Shown: positions 11,671 through 21,448, numbered from the stretch's first letter. The stretch is DNA of 64,000 nt from Lysobacter concretionis Ko07 = DSM 16239 (GCF_000768345.1 NZ_AVPS01000003.1:372001-436000); one strand, 5' to 3'. Translations and numbers: made by a program. The notes: a model not told the origin generated them from the sequence alone.

Positions 11671-12171
11671 ATGCTCCCCCTGTTGCTGACCGGCACGCTG
11701 CTGGCCGGTTGCGGTGGCGGCCACGAGGCGGTCCGGAGCTCACCGCCGCCCACCCATGCACGCGACTGGGCGATGGTCGCCCCCGCCAATCCCGCCGCGT
11801 CCAATGCCGTGCTGATGCGCGCCATCAGCCTGGTCGGCACGCCCTACCGCTATGGCGGCAACACCCCGGAGTCGGGCTTCGACTGCAGCGGGCTGGTCAA
11901 CTACGTCTATGACGACATGCTCAAGGTCAAGCTGCCGCGCAGCTCCAGCGCATTGGCCGCGTATCAGGGGCCGCGGATCAAGCCACAGCAGTTGACCGCG
12001 GGCGACCTGGTCTTTTTTGGCCGCGGGGGCCAGGTCAGCCACGTCGGCATCTACGTCGGCGGCGGCCGTTTCGTGCATGCGCCGAGTACGGGCGGCACGG
12101 TCCGACTCGACCATCTGGATGCGGCCTACTGGCGGGACAACTACAGCGGCGCAAAACGGGTCGTTAACTGA
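11671..12171 (+). CDS. NlpC/P60 family lipoprotein (peptidoglycan endopeptidase)
   Basis: A predicted outer-membrane-anchored cysteine peptidase that cuts peptide stems of peptidoglycan. From the ATG at 11671 the product is 166 residues, with a lipobox LLAGC (Cys14) immediately after a hydrophobic start. The catalytic domain has GTPYRYGG, GFDCSGLVNYVY (nucleophile Cys72), VSHVGIYVG (His124) and RFVHAPS (His136). A GTG at 11596 would add 25 residues before the lipobox and is less likely, though neither start has a strong ribosome site. It is followed 117 bp later by a paralogue with the same domain. Confidence 0.86.
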   Translation: MLPLLLTGTLLAGCGGGHEAVRSSPPPTHARDWAMVAPANPAASNAVLMRAISLVGTPYRYGGNTPESGFDCSGLVNYVYDDMLKVKLPRSSSALAAYQGPRIKPQQLTAGDLVFFGRGGQVSHVGIYVGGGRFVHAPSTGGTVRLDHLDAAYWRDNYSGAKRVVN

Positions 12172-12288
12172 CCAACCGCCCAATTCCGGGCAAATCCTTC
12201 CGGAAATTAACTATTTTTTAACGGAATATGAACCAACACACCGGATTCGACGTGCATGATCGCCCGGTGTTGAAACAGTGACGAGCGC

Positions 12289-12951
12289 GTGACGACAACC
12301 CAGACCAGCCGCCCAGTGCGCACAGCTGCCATCGTTTCCCGATTCGGGCCGGTACGCTTCTCCTTCCTTCTTGCCTGTCTGCTGGCCGTTCCGGCCGCAC
12401 CGGCATTCGCCACCCAGACGGCCGAGCCGGCCGTCATGGCCGACCTGCCGGTGCTGATGCCCGACGCGATGAGCATGCCGGACCGGGCACTGAGCCTGGC
12501 CAGCGACATCAGCGGCATGCTGGCGTCGGGCAAGACCGCTGCAGTCGCCGAGGATTACACCCCGCCCGACAAGAGCACCCGCAACATCCTCCAGCGCGCG
12601 CTGACCTTGCTTGGCACGCCCTACCGCTGGGGCGGCACCTCGCCCGACAAGGGTTTCGATTGCAGCGGGCTGGTCAGCTACGTGTTCCGCAGCGCCCTGG
12701 GCATCGACCTGCCGCGCGTCTCGAAGGAGCAGGCCAAATCCGGTGAACTGGTTGCCGACAAGGCGGACCTGGCCGAGGGCGATCTGGTGTTCTTCGGCCG
12801 CAAGGGCCGGGTCGACCACGTCGGTATCTATGTCGGTGAAGGCCGTTTCGTGCACGCCCCGAGCAATGGCAAGGACGTGATGGTGTCCAGCCTGGAGAAG
12901 GGCTACTGGAGCGGCAAGTACCTGCAGGCGCGCCGGCTGGCCGGCAGCTGA
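12289..12951 (+). CDS. Secreted NlpC/P60 endopeptidase, paralogue of the preceding gene
   Basis: 220 residues from a GTG start. The N-terminus is a signal peptide with a long basic n-region (hydrophobic core FSFLLACLLAVPAAPAFA, cleavage near residue 41). A linker of about 55 residues precedes the NlpC/P60 domain: LLGTPYRWGG, GFDCSGLVSYVF (Cys125), VDHVGIYVGEGRFVHAPS (His177, His189). The domain is strikingly similar to that of the upstream lipoprotein, so the pair arose by tandem duplication. The 117-bp gap between them is AT-rich and probably carries a separate promoter. A hairpin terminator follows. Confidence 0.86.
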   Translation: MTTTQTSRPVRTAAIVSRFGPVRFSFLLACLLAVPAAPAFATQTAEPAVMADLPVLMPDAMSMPDRALSLASDISGMLASGKTAAVAEDYTPPDKSTRNILQRALTLLGTPYRWGGTSPDKGFDCSGLVSYVFRSALGIDLPRVSKEQAKSGELVADKADLAEGDLVFFGRKGRVDHVGIYVGEGRFVHAPSNGKDVMVSSLEKGYWSGKYLQARRLAGS

Positions 12952-13020
12952 GCCGACACCGGTCAACATGACGCGGGCCGGAGCGGTTCACGTACCGTCC
13001 GGTACACCACGATTCCACGC

Positions 13021-13043
13021 ACAGCCGCCTGATGGGCGGCTGT
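13021..13043 (+). terminator. Intrinsic terminator between convergent genes
   Basis: A 9-bp stem, ACAGCCGCC / GGCGGCTGT, with a 5-base loop is followed by TTCGTAT on the plus strand. It ends transcription of the NlpC/P60 pair and could also serve the facing thioesterase gene. Confidence 0.7.
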
Positions 13044-13068
13044 TTCGTATCCGGCACGGACCTGCGGG

Positions 13069-13560
13069 CTACAACTCGCCCGCCGCGCGGTAACGCTGCA
13101 CGGTCTGCTCGATCCCCTTGCTCAACTCCATCACCTGCATGGCGTACTCCGCCAGGTGACGATCGTCCTGGCTGACCGGCTCCCAGGCCGGCACCGCGGT
13201 CGGCTTGCCTTCCACCCCGTCCAGGGCGACGAACACGATCACGCAGTGGGTGCACAACCGCGTCTCGCCGCCCATCGGGTCCCGCGCGCTGACATCGACC
13301 GCGAAATGCATGCTGCTGGTGCCGGTGTGGACCAGCTTGGTGCGCACGGTCACCAGGTCGCTGATGCGGATCGGCGCGACGAACCGGATCCCGCCCACCG
13401 CCACCGTCACGCTGTAGGTACCGCTCCAGCCGACGGCCGCGGCGTAGCCGGCCTGGTCGATCCACTTCATCACCACGCCGCCGTGCACCTTGCCGCCGTA
13501 GTTGACGTCGGCCGGTTCGGCGAGGAAACGCAGGGTCAGCTCACGCTGGTGGCCGCTCAT
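13069..13560 (-). CDS. Acyl-CoA thioesterase, hot-dog fold (YciA/BACH type)
   Basis: Hydrolyses acyl-CoA to free acid and CoA. The 163-residue protein starts MSGHQRELTLRFLAEPADVN at 13560. It shows the hot-dog signature NYGGKVHGGVVMKWIDQAGYAA, with the HGG segment and catalytic acidic residue, and then the strand FVAPIRISDLVTVRTKLVHTG. One hot-dog domain is present, as in hexameric YciA-like enzymes. No ribosome site decides the start clearly. Substrate chain length cannot be read from the sequence. The gene stands alone, convergent with the NlpC/P60 pair. Confidence 0.85.
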   Translation of the reverse strand: MSGHQRELTLRFLAEPADVNYGGKVHGGVVMKWIDQAGYAAAVGWSGTYSVTVAVGGIRFVAPIRISDLVTVRTKLVHTGTSSMHFAVDVSARDPMGGETRLCTHCVIVFVALDGVEGKPTAVPAWEPVSQDDRHLAEYAMQVMELSKGIEQTVQRYRAAGEL

Positions 13561-13824
13561 GCGGACACCGGCCCGCAACCGGCGATGGCGGACACGCGGC
13601 GGCATGAAGTGGATGTGGTCATCGAAATCCTCCTGGGCGGCATGGGCCGATTATGCGCAGCCGGACGGCGCCTGCGGGCCTGCCGGCGACATGCGACGCT
13701 GCTTTCGGGGCGGACGCACGGGTTCCGGGATTCTGTCTGGCCATGGAATCGCGTGTAAGGGTTGTTGCATGGCAACGGCCGGCACGATCATGGACACTGT
13801 CGATCCGTTTTCCTGCCAGCGCCG

Positions 13825-13965
13825 ATGCCCCGTTCCCGACTGACCACCCTGCTGATTGCCGCCCTGCCGGCCGTCGCCGTGACGTCCTGTGCCGACGCGT
13901 CCGGGAAGGCGTTCGACCGGCAACTCCCCGGACGCAAGCCGGCCCGACAGAAGGTAGCCCGTTGA
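13825..13965 (+). CDS. Possible small lipoprotein upstream of and overlapping the Nudix gene
   Basis: 46 residues: MPRSRLTTLLIAALPAVAVT then a Cys at residue 22 in a lipobox-like VTSC context, followed by a short basic tail. The stop TGA shares one base with the ATG of the Nudix gene (TGATG), which suggests translational coupling. There is no family match I recognise, and the lipobox is imperfect (Thr at -2). It may be a real micro-lipoprotein or chance; the signal-like N-terminus and coupled stop are the only support. Confidence 0.42.
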   Translation: MPRSRLTTLLIAALPAVAVTSCADASGKAFDRQLPGRKPARQKVAR

Positions 13966-14453
13966 TGCCTTACGCCCCGATCGTCGCCACCCTGGGCTAC
14001 GTGCTCTCGCCCGACGGCCGCGACGTGCTGCTGATCCACCGCAACGCCCGTGCCGACGACCAGCACCTGGGCAAGTACAACGGCCTGGGCGGCAAGGTGG
14101 AAAGCGACGAGGACGTGGTGGCCGGGATGCAGCGCGAGATCTTCGAGGAGGCCGGCATCACCTGCGACGAGCTCAGCCTGCGCGGCACCATCAACTGGCC
14201 CGGATTCGGCAAGCAGGGCGAGGACTGGTTCGGCTTCGTGTTCCTGATCACGCGCTACAGCGGGACGGCGCACACCAGCAACCACGAAGGCAGCCTGGAG
14301 TGGGTGCCGCTGGCGCGCCTGTACGAGCTGCCGATGTGGGAAGGCGACCGCGAATTCCTGCCGCTGGTGTTCGACGACGACCCGCGGCCGTTCCACGGCG
14401 TGATGCCCTACCGCGACGGCCGGATGGTGTCCTGGCGGTATTCGCGGGCCTGA
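13965..14453 (+). CDS. Nudix hydrolase, 8-oxo-dGTP diphosphatase-like
   Basis: 162 residues with a perfect Nudix box at residues 43-65 (G-x5-E-x7-REIFEEAGI), which binds the metal and cleaves a nucleoside diphosphate linked to another moiety. The N-terminal strand IVATLGYVLSPDGRDVLLIHR and the GKYNGLGGKVE approach are typical of MutT/MTH1-like sanitising enzymes, as is the late WYEGDREFLPLVFDDD-like stretch with Trp and acidic residues. The likely role is removal of oxidised purine nucleotides, but substrate specificity is not fixed by the motif. The ATG overlaps the preceding small reading frame's stop by one base. Confidence 0.85.
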   Translation: MPYAPIVATLGYVLSPDGRDVLLIHRNARADDQHLGKYNGLGGKVESDEDVVAGMQREIFEEAGITCDELSLRGTINWPGFGKQGEDWFGFVFLITRYSGTAHTSNHEGSLEWVPLARLYELPMWEGDREFLPLVFDDDPRPFHGVMPYRDGRMVSWRYSRA

Positions 14454-14513
14454 TCGCCTGTTGCATCGCGCGGCACGCCTGCCGGTGAAACCCGGCGCCC
14501 GCGAGGGCGTGGG

Positions 14514-15821
14514 TCAGGCCGCCTCGCGCCCCGGCAATCCTTCGCGCTCCGGCAACTCATCGCCCTCGGCAATGCCGACATTGCTGGACGCCTCGTTGTA
14601 GACCGCCATGTCGATCATCCCGGTCTCCTTGGCGACCAGTACCGGCACCAGCATCTGCCCGGTGACGTTGGTCATCGTGCGCGCCATGTCCAGCACCCGG
14701 TCGATCGCGACCAGATAGCCGATGCCCTCCAGCGGCAGGCCGGCGGCCGACAGCACCAGGGTCACCATCACGATCGCGGTGCCGGGCACGCCGGCGGTGC
14801 CGAAACTGCCCAGCACCGAGGCCAGCAGGATCACCAGGTACTGGGTCGGGGCGAGGTCCAGGCCGAAGTACTGGGCCACGAACAGGCTGGTCAGCGCCGG
14901 GTAGATCGCCCCGCAACCGTCCATCTTGATGCTCGCGCCCAGCGGCACCGCGAAGGACGCGTAGCTCTTGTCGACGCCCAGGTTGTGGGTGACCGAGCGG
15001 ATCGCCGCCGGCATCGAGGCGAAGCTCGACGAACTCACGAACGCGACCTGCATGCCCGGTGCCGCACCACGGAAGAACTTGACCGGGTTGAGTCCGTGGG
15101 TGAGCAACAACCCGCCATAGACGAACACGATGTGCACCGCGCACGCCAGGTACAGCGCGAACACGAACATCCCCAGCGGCAGCAGCTTCTCGAAGCCGTA
15201 CGCCCCGACCAGCGCGGCGATCAGGCCGAAGGTGCCCAGCGGGGTCATCTCCAGCACGAAGCGGGTGACCTGGATCATCACCTCGCTGGACTCGCCCACC
15301 AGCTTGCGCAGCGCGGCGGTCCTGTCGCCCAGCTTGACCAGCGCGAACCCCACCAGCCCGGCGAACACGATCACCTGCAGGATCTTGCCCTCGCTGAGCG
15401 CCTTGAACGGATTGCCCGGTACGACGTCCAGCAGCACCTGCACCACGGAGGGGATCTCGCGCACGCTGTAATCGGCCGCCATCGTCAACCCGGTGACGCC
15501 CTGGCCGGGCTGCAGCAGCCAGCCGATGCCCAGGCCGACGCAGACCGCCAGCGCGGCCGTGGCCGCGAACCACGCAAACGTCCGTCCGCCCAGCGCCGCC
15601 ACCGACTTCTGGCCGTGCAGCGAGGCCACCGCATTCATCACCGCGAACAGCACCAGCGGCACCGCGATCATCTTGATCAGGGTGACGTAGACCGCCCCCA
15701 GTGGCCCGAACCACGTCTCCGCCGCCGGGCCGAACGCCCAGCCCGCAAGCGCGCCCAGCACGAAGCCGGCCAGCACGCGCTGCCAGAACGGAATACGCAA
15801 CCAGCGGGAAACCAGATCCAT
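14514..15821 (-). CDS. Dicarboxylate/amino acid:cation symporter (DAACS family)
   Basis: Inner-membrane sodium- or proton-coupled transporter of the GltP/DctA family, 435 residues with eight predicted helices and re-entrant loops. Key family elements are the serine-rich hairpin VSSSSFASMPAAIRSV (around residue 270), the substrate-binding MDGCGAIYPALTSLF helix, and the AGVPGTAIVMVTLVLSAAGLP loop near the C-terminus. Glutamate, aspartate or C4-dicarboxylates are plausible substrates; the DGCGA in place of the usual DGTA is a small deviation that could affect binding. It is divergent from the alkaline phosphatase gene. Confidence 0.88.
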   Translation of the reverse strand: MDLVSRWLRIPFWQRVLAGFVLGALAGWAFGPAAETWFGPLGAVYVTLIKMIAVPLVLFAVMNAVASLHGQKSVAALGGRTFAWFAATAALAVCVGLGIGWLLQPGQGVTGLTMAADYSVREIPSVVQVLLDVVPGNPFKALSEGKILQVIVFAGLVGFALVKLGDRTAALRKLVGESSEVMIQVTRFVLEMTPLGTFGLIAALVGAYGFEKLLPLGMFVFALYLACAVHIVFVYGGLLLTHGLNPVKFFRGAAPGMQVAFVSSSSFASMPAAIRSVTHNLGVDKSYASFAVPLGASIKMDGCGAIYPALTSLFVAQYFGLDLAPTQYLVILLASVLGSFGTAGVPGTAIVMVTLVLSAAGLPLEGIGYLVAIDRVLDMARTMTNVTGQMLVPVLVAKETGMIDMAVYNEASSNVGIAEGDELPEREGLPGREAA

Positions 15822-15959
15822 CGGGAAGCCTTTTCAGAGCGAACCGCACGATAGCCGAGACGACCGCCCGCAAACACCGCATCACCGCAACACCGGGGTC
15901 GCATCGACGCAACAGTTGCGCGGCATAATCGGCGGCTCCGCTTCAGAGGCTCCCGATTG

Positions 15960-17678
15960 ATGACCCCATTGCCGATGTCCCCATTGCGCACCGCCCTGCT
16001 CGTGTTCTTCCCGACCGTGCTCGCCGCCGCCTGCGCGACCACCGCGCCGACTGCCACGTCCCTGGTCCCGGCAGCCAGCCACGCCATCCACGTCAGCGTG
16101 CCGGTGATCGAGCACCCGCAGGACGAGACCGCCGCCTGGTGGTTCCGTGATGGCGCCGCCCAGGCGGCCGAGCGCGGTGCACTGGCCGGGCAGGCGAAGA
16201 ACGTGATCCTGTTCGTCGGCGACGGCATGAGCCTGCCGACCGTGGCCGCCGCGCGCATCCTCGACGGCCAACGCAAGGGCGGCCCCGGCGAGAACCACCG
16301 CCTGAGCTGGGAACACTTCCCGTCCACGGCGCTGAGCAAGACCTACAACACCGACATGCAGACCCCGGATTCGGCCGGCACCATGAGCGCCATGGCGACC
16401 GGAGTGAAGACCCGCGCCGGCGTGATCAGCATCGGCCAGTCCGCCGCATTCGGTGACTGCGCGGGCGCACTGGCCGCGCCGATGACCACCTTGTGGCAAC
16501 TCGCGGCCGGCAGCGGCATGGCGACCGGCGTGGTCACCACCGCCCGCGCCACCCATGCGACCCCCGCCGCCACCTTCAGCCACTCGGCCAGCCGTAACTG
16601 GGAAAGCGATGCCGCGATGCCGGACGAGGCACTCGCCGCCGGTTGCGTGGACATCGCCCGGCAGATGATCGAGTCGCCATACGGCAACGGCCTGGACGTG
16701 CTGATGGGCGGCGGCCGCACCAACTTCATGCCGGCCGACCAGGTCGATCCCGAATACCCGGAAGAGTCCGGCCGCCGCAAGGACGGTCGCGACCTGATCG
16801 CCACCTGGCAGCAGCGCCATCCGGGCGGCGCCTACGTGTGGAACGCGGCGCAGTTCGCCGCCGCACCGGCCGATGCGCCGCTGCTGGGCCTGTTCGAGCC
16901 CAGCCACATGCAGTACGAGCACCACCGCCCCGATGATCCGGCCGGCGAGCCGAGCCTGGCCGAGATGACCCGCGCCGCGATCACCCGCCTGGCCAACAAC
17001 CCCAACGGCTACGTGCTGCTGGTCGAAGGCGGCCGCATCGACCACGCCCACCACGACGGCAATGCCTACCGCGCACTGGACGACACCATCGCGATGAGCG
17101 AGGCGGTCGAGGTGGCCAACGCGCTGACCTCCGCCGACGACACCCTGATCCTGGTCACCGCCGATCACGCCCACACGCTCAGCTTTGTCGGCTACCCGGC
17201 GCGCGGCAACCCGATCCTCGACAAGGTCCGCGAAACCGGCAAGGACGGCACGTTGGCATTGGCGAAGGACGCACGCGGCATGCCCTACACCACCCTCAGC
17301 TACGCCAACGGCCCCGGCTATACCGGTGCCAGCGCCAGCCAGCCGGCCGGGCCGAAGACCTTCCCGCACAAGCCGAAGGACTACCAGGCCGCCATCGGCC
17401 GCCCCGACCTGACCCGGGTCGACACCGCCGCACCGGACTACATGCAGGAAGCGCTGGTGCCGACCACCGCCGAATCCCACGGCGGCGATGACGTCGGCAT
17501 CTGGGCCCGCGGCCCCGGCAGCGAGGCCGTGCGCGGCAGCGTGGAGCAGAACGTGATCTTCCACTTCCTGCTGCAGTCCACCCCGTTCCTGCGCCAGGCC
17601 GTATGCGACGCCGGCAGCTGCAACGCCGACGGCGTGCCGGTGGAGTTGCCGGCAGCGATACCCGCCAAGCGCCCCTGA
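15960..17678 (+). CDS. Alkaline phosphatase, lipoprotein form
   Basis: 572 residues. The ATG at 15960 starts a lipoprotein signal, with LAAACATT placing the lipidated Cys at residue 25. The alkaline phosphatase superfamily fold follows: NVILFVGDGMSLPTVAAARI supplies the first metal-binding Asp, and the nucleophile Ser lies in TPDSAGTMSAMATGVKT. Further metal ligands lie in LLVEGGRIDHAHHDGN and LVTADHAHT, and the last His is in ESHGGDDVGIWARG. It belongs to the broad PhoA-type clan and releases phosphate from organic esters outside the cytoplasm. A REPIN-like repeat starts 12 bp after the stop. Confidence 0.92.
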   Translation: MTPLPMSPLRTALLVFFPTVLAAACATTAPTATSLVPAASHAIHVSVPVIEHPQDETAAWWFRDGAAQAAERGALAGQAKNVILFVGDGMSLPTVAAARILDGQRKGGPGENHRLSWEHFPSTALSKTYNTDMQTPDSAGTMSAMATGVKTRAGVISIGQSAAFGDCAGALAAPMTTLWQLAAGSGMATGVVTTARATHATPAATFSHSASRNWESDAAMPDEALAAGCVDIARQMIESPYGNGLDVLMGGGRTNFMPADQVDPEYPEESGRRKDGRDLIATWQQRHPGGAYVWNAAQFAAAPADAPLLGLFEPSHMQYEHHRPDDPAGEPSLAEMTRAAITRLANNPNGYVLLVEGGRIDHAHHDGNAYRALDDTIAMSEAVEVANALTSADDTLILVTADHAHTLSFVGYPARGNPILDKVRETGKDGTLALAKDARGMPYTTLSYANGPGYTGASASQPAGPKTFPHKPKDYQAAIGRPDLTRVDTAAPDYMQEALVPTTAESHGGDDVGIWARGPGSEAVRGSVEQNVIFHFLLQSTPFLRQAVCDAGSCNADGVPVELPAAIPAKRP

Positions 17679-17689
17679 CGTCACCCATG

Positions 17690-17760
17690 CAGGAGCGACG
17701 TAAGTCGCGAACGCGCCGAGCCCCGGTTTCGCCGTGCAATCGACTCACGTCGCTCCTACA
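17690..17760. repeat. REPIN-like element, second copy
   Basis: Inverted AGGAGCGACGT-type units (about 17690-17710 and 17741-17759) surround a spacer containing CCGGTTTCGCCGTG, which is also found in the copy at 20.3 kb. It lies between the convergent alkaline phosphatase and hemJ genes. Confidence 0.85.
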
Positions 17761-17799
17761 TCAAGGCAATTCCCGTGGAAGGCGGCCCGGCCCCCCGCC

Positions 17800-18252
17800 T
17801 CAGAACGGTTTGGCAAGCACCAGCCAGACAATCATCACCAACAGCAGCACCGGCACTTCGTTGAACCAGCGCAAGGCCTTCGACGATGCCAGCGGCTTGC
17901 CCGCGTCCACCGCCTTCAGCCAGCGCCCGCTGAAGATGTAATAGGCAAACAACACCGCCACCAGCACCAGCTTGGCGTGCAGCCAACCGCTGCCCTGCGC
18001 GACCATCGTCGGGAAGTCCGGCAGGACGCGGTAGCCCAGCCAGAGCACCACGCCCAGCAGCACCGACAGGCCGAACATGATGTGGCCGAAGCGATACAGC
18101 CGGCGTCCCATCAGCGTCAGGCGAGACCGCACGTCCGGCGCTTCTCCCGCCTCGGCGATGTTGACCAGGATCCGCGGCAGGTAGAACACCGCCGCCATCC
18201 AGGCGATCACGAACACGAGGTGGAAGGTCTTGGTCCAGAGGTAGGCATTCAT
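17800..18252 (-). CDS. hemJ: Protoporphyrinogen IX oxidase, HemJ type
   Basis: Inner-membrane enzyme of haem biosynthesis that oxidises protoporphyrinogen IX to protoporphyrin IX. The 150-residue protein has four hydrophobic segments and the family's N-terminal pattern MNAYLWTKTFHLVFVIAWMA with the conserved His, then FYLPRILV, RRLYRFGHIMFGLSVLLG with a second His, and SGWLHAKLVLVAVLFAYY with a third. The length is normal for HemJ (about 140-150). The C-terminal WFNEVPVLLLVMIVWLVLAKPF ends exactly as in xanthomonad homologues. It is monocistronic, with its start 88 bp from the divergent methyltransferase. Confidence 0.9.
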   Translation of the reverse strand: MNAYLWTKTFHLVFVIAWMAAVFYLPRILVNIAEAGEAPDVRSRLTLMGRRLYRFGHIMFGLSVLLGVVLWLGYRVLPDFPTMVAQGSGWLHAKLVLVAVLFAYYIFSGRWLKAVDAGKPLASSKALRWFNEVPVLLLVMIVWLVLAKPF

Positions 18253-18339
18253 GCGGTCGGGGTCCTTCGGCAAATGATTCGCGCGCTAGGATGGCACGCC
18301 GCGCGACACGCGCCGAGCCTCAATCCCAAAGAGCGATCC

Positions 18340-18948
18340 ATGACCAAGCAATACGACCAGGCCTATTTCGACCAGTGGTACCGCGCGCCCGCGGCCCGCA
18401 GCGCGGCGATCGGCGGTCCGGCGAGGCTGGCACGCAAGGTTGCGCTGGCGGTGGCCACGGCGGAATACCACCTGGAACGTCCGATCCGCAGCGTGCTCGA
18501 CATCGGCTGCGGCGAAGGTGCGTGGCGCGCACCGCTGCTGAAGCTGCGGCCGAAGCTGCAGTACCTGGGCTTCGACAACAGCGAATACGCGATCACCCGT
18601 TTCGGCAGCCGGCGCAACCTGCATTACGCGGCGTTTGCCGACTTCGAATACCTGCGCCCCTGCGCGCCGGTCGACCTGCTGGTCTGCAGCGACGTGCTGC
18701 ACTACCTGCCCACGCGCGAGCTCGACCGCGGCCTGCCGGCGCTGGGCGAGCTGTGCGGCGGGAGCGCGTTCCTGGAAACCTTCACCCGCAGCGACGGCAT
18801 CGACGGCGATACGGTCGGCTTCCATGCGCGACCGGCGAAGTTCTACCGCGAGCGTTTCGCCCGCATCGGCCTGCACCCGCTGGGCTCGCACCTGTGGCTC
18901 GGGCCCGGTCTGCATGCAGGCCTGGCCGCACTGGAGTCCGCCGGTTGA
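18340..18948 (+). CDS. Class I SAM-dependent methyltransferase
   Basis: 202 residues. The SAM-binding motif I is SVLDIGCGEGAWRAPLLKL near residue 50, followed by the acidic residue ending strand 2 (YLGFDNSEYAI) and motif IV DLLVCSDVLHYLPTREL near residue 115. The N-terminus MTKQYDQAYFDQWYR is typical of small-molecule methyltransferases of this length. The substrate cannot be predicted. The gene precedes the PHB depolymerase on the same strand with a 91-bp gap, so a shared function is not implied. Confidence 0.82.
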   Translation: MTKQYDQAYFDQWYRAPAARSAAIGGPARLARKVALAVATAEYHLERPIRSVLDIGCGEGAWRAPLLKLRPKLQYLGFDNSEYAITRFGSRRNLHYAAFADFEYLRPCAPVDLLVCSDVLHYLPTRELDRGLPALGELCGGSAFLETFTRSDGIDGDTVGFHARPAKFYRERFARIGLHPLGSHLWLGPGLHAGLAALESAG

Positions 18949-19039
18949 AACCGGCCGGCTGACGGGCGAGGCCCCGATTCACGCGCACCGCGATCCGATC
19001 CGTTACGCTGCAGCGCACCAATTTCTGTCAGGGCCTTCT

Positions 19040-20287
19040 ATGTTGCTTTACCAGATGCATGAGCTCGGCCGCGCCTGGATGGCTCCGATGACGTACTGGG
19101 CCGACGCCAACGCGAAGATATTCGGCGCATCCGGCACCTGGCTCGGCAAACTGCCCGGGGCGGGCCAACTGGCCGCCGGCTACGAGCTGATGTACCGCAT
19201 CGGCAAGGACTACGAGAAACCCCGTTTCGGCATCCATTCGGTCGACATCGACGGCGCGGCCTACCCGGTGATCGAGCGCGAGATGCTGCACAAGCCGTTC
19301 TGCCGGCTGCTGCGCTTCAAGCGATACGCCGACGATGCCGGCAACATCACCGAGCTCAAGGGCCAGCCGCCGGTGCTGATCGTCGCGCCGCTGTCGGGCC
19401 ACCACAGCACCCTGCTGCGCGACACCGTGCGCACGATGCTGCGTGACCACAAGGTCTACATCACCGACTGGACCGACGCGCGCATGGTGCCGGCCACCGA
19501 GGGCGACTTCACGCTCGACGACTACGTCGCCTACATCCAGGAGTTCATCCGTACCATCGGCGCGGAAAACCTGCACGTGATCAGCGTCTGCCAGCCGACC
19601 GTGCCGGTATTGGCGGCGGTTTCGTTGATGGCCTCGCGCGGCGAAACCACCCCACGCTCGATGGTGATGATGGGCGGCCCGATCGACACCCGCGAAAGCC
19701 CGACCCAGGTCAACGATCTGGCGACCCACAAGCCGTTGTCGTGGTTCCGCGACTACCTGATCCACGAGGTGCCGGCGAACTACGCGGGCCGCGGCCGCAA
19801 GGTCTATCCGGGCTTCCTGCAGCACAGCGGTTTCATGGCGATGAACCCTGAGCGCCACGCGCAATCGCACTGGGACTTCTACCAGGACCTGCTCAACGGC
19901 GACCTTGACGACGCCCAGTCGCACCGCCGTTTCTACGACGAATACAACGCGGTGCTGGACATGCCGGCCAGCTACTACCTGGACACCATCAAGGTGGTGT
20001 TCCAGGAGCACCTGCTGCCGCGTGGCCTGTGGGACGTGGCCGGCGAGCGGGTCGATCCCGCCGCGATCAAGGGCACCGCATTGCTGACCATCGAAGGGGA
20101 GCTGGACGACATCTCCGGCCAAGACCAGACCCACGCCGCGCATGCGTTGTGCACCGGCATCGCGACCCCCGACCGGCACCACCTCACCGTCGAGGGCGCC
20201 GGCCATTACGGCATCTTCAGCGGCCGCCGCTGGCGCGGGCAGGTGTATCCGCAGGTGCGCGACTTCATCGCCAGATACGCGGGCTGA
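19040..20287 (+). CDS. phaZ: Intracellular polyhydroxyalkanoate (PHB) depolymerase
   Basis: 415 residues, close to the usual ~420 of intracellular PHB depolymerases that mobilise storage granules. The N-terminus MLLYQMHELGRAWMAPMTYW is the family hallmark. The alpha/beta-hydrolase nucleophile elbow reads ISVCQPTVPV, so Cys184 takes the place of serine; cysteine is the established nucleophile of the Ralstonia PhaZ1 type (Cys183). The catalytic His probably lies in EGAGHYGIFSG near the end. No phaC or phaP is in the window, so the cell's polymer synthesis genes lie elsewhere. A REPIN-like repeat follows 40 bp after the stop. Confidence 0.93.
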   Translation: MLLYQMHELGRAWMAPMTYWADANAKIFGASGTWLGKLPGAGQLAAGYELMYRIGKDYEKPRFGIHSVDIDGAAYPVIEREMLHKPFCRLLRFKRYADDAGNITELKGQPPVLIVAPLSGHHSTLLRDTVRTMLRDHKVYITDWTDARMVPATEGDFTLDDYVAYIQEFIRTIGAENLHVISVCQPTVPVLAAVSLMASRGETTPRSMVMMGGPIDTRESPTQVNDLATHKPLSWFRDYLIHEVPANYAGRGRKVYPGFLQHSGFMAMNPERHAQSHWDFYQDLLNGDLDDAQSHRRFYDEYNAVLDMPASYYLDTIKVVFQEHLLPRGLWDVAGERVDPAAIKGTALLTIEGELDDISGQDQTHAAHALCTGIATPDRHHLTVEGAGHYGIFSGRRWRGQVYPQVRDFIARYAG

Positions 20288-20327
20288 AGCCGACCTGGTC
20301 GACGGGCATCGCGGGGCAGCCCTGACG

Positions 20328-20398
20328 GCAGGAGCGACGCCAGTCGCGAATGCACTGACGTCCGGTTTCGCCGTGCTGTCGCGACTGATGTCGCTCCG
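20328..20398. repeat. REPIN-like element, third copy
   Basis: Inverted AGGAGCGACGCCAGTCGCGA and GTCGCGACTGATGTCGCTCC units flank a spacer with CCGGTTTCGCCGTG, the same core spacer as at 17.7 kb. It lies between phaZ and the periplasmic cyclophilin gene. Confidence 0.85.
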
Positions 20399-20509
20399 GG
20401 GGCGGAGTGGCTTCGGCACCGGATGACCGCCGGGGCGGGAACCGGCGCGTCTGGCTCCAGCACGCGGCTTCCGCCAGAATCGAGCGACCTTGCCGATCTG
20501 GAGCCGTCC

Positions 20510-21448
<939 letters not shown>

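Noticed and set aside
9280-12171. A 963-codon plus-strand frame ending in the NlpC/P60 domain
   Set aside because: Most of it is antisense to gor, the DadA-like gene and slyD. Only the last ~166 codons, with lipobox and catalytic domain, are real.
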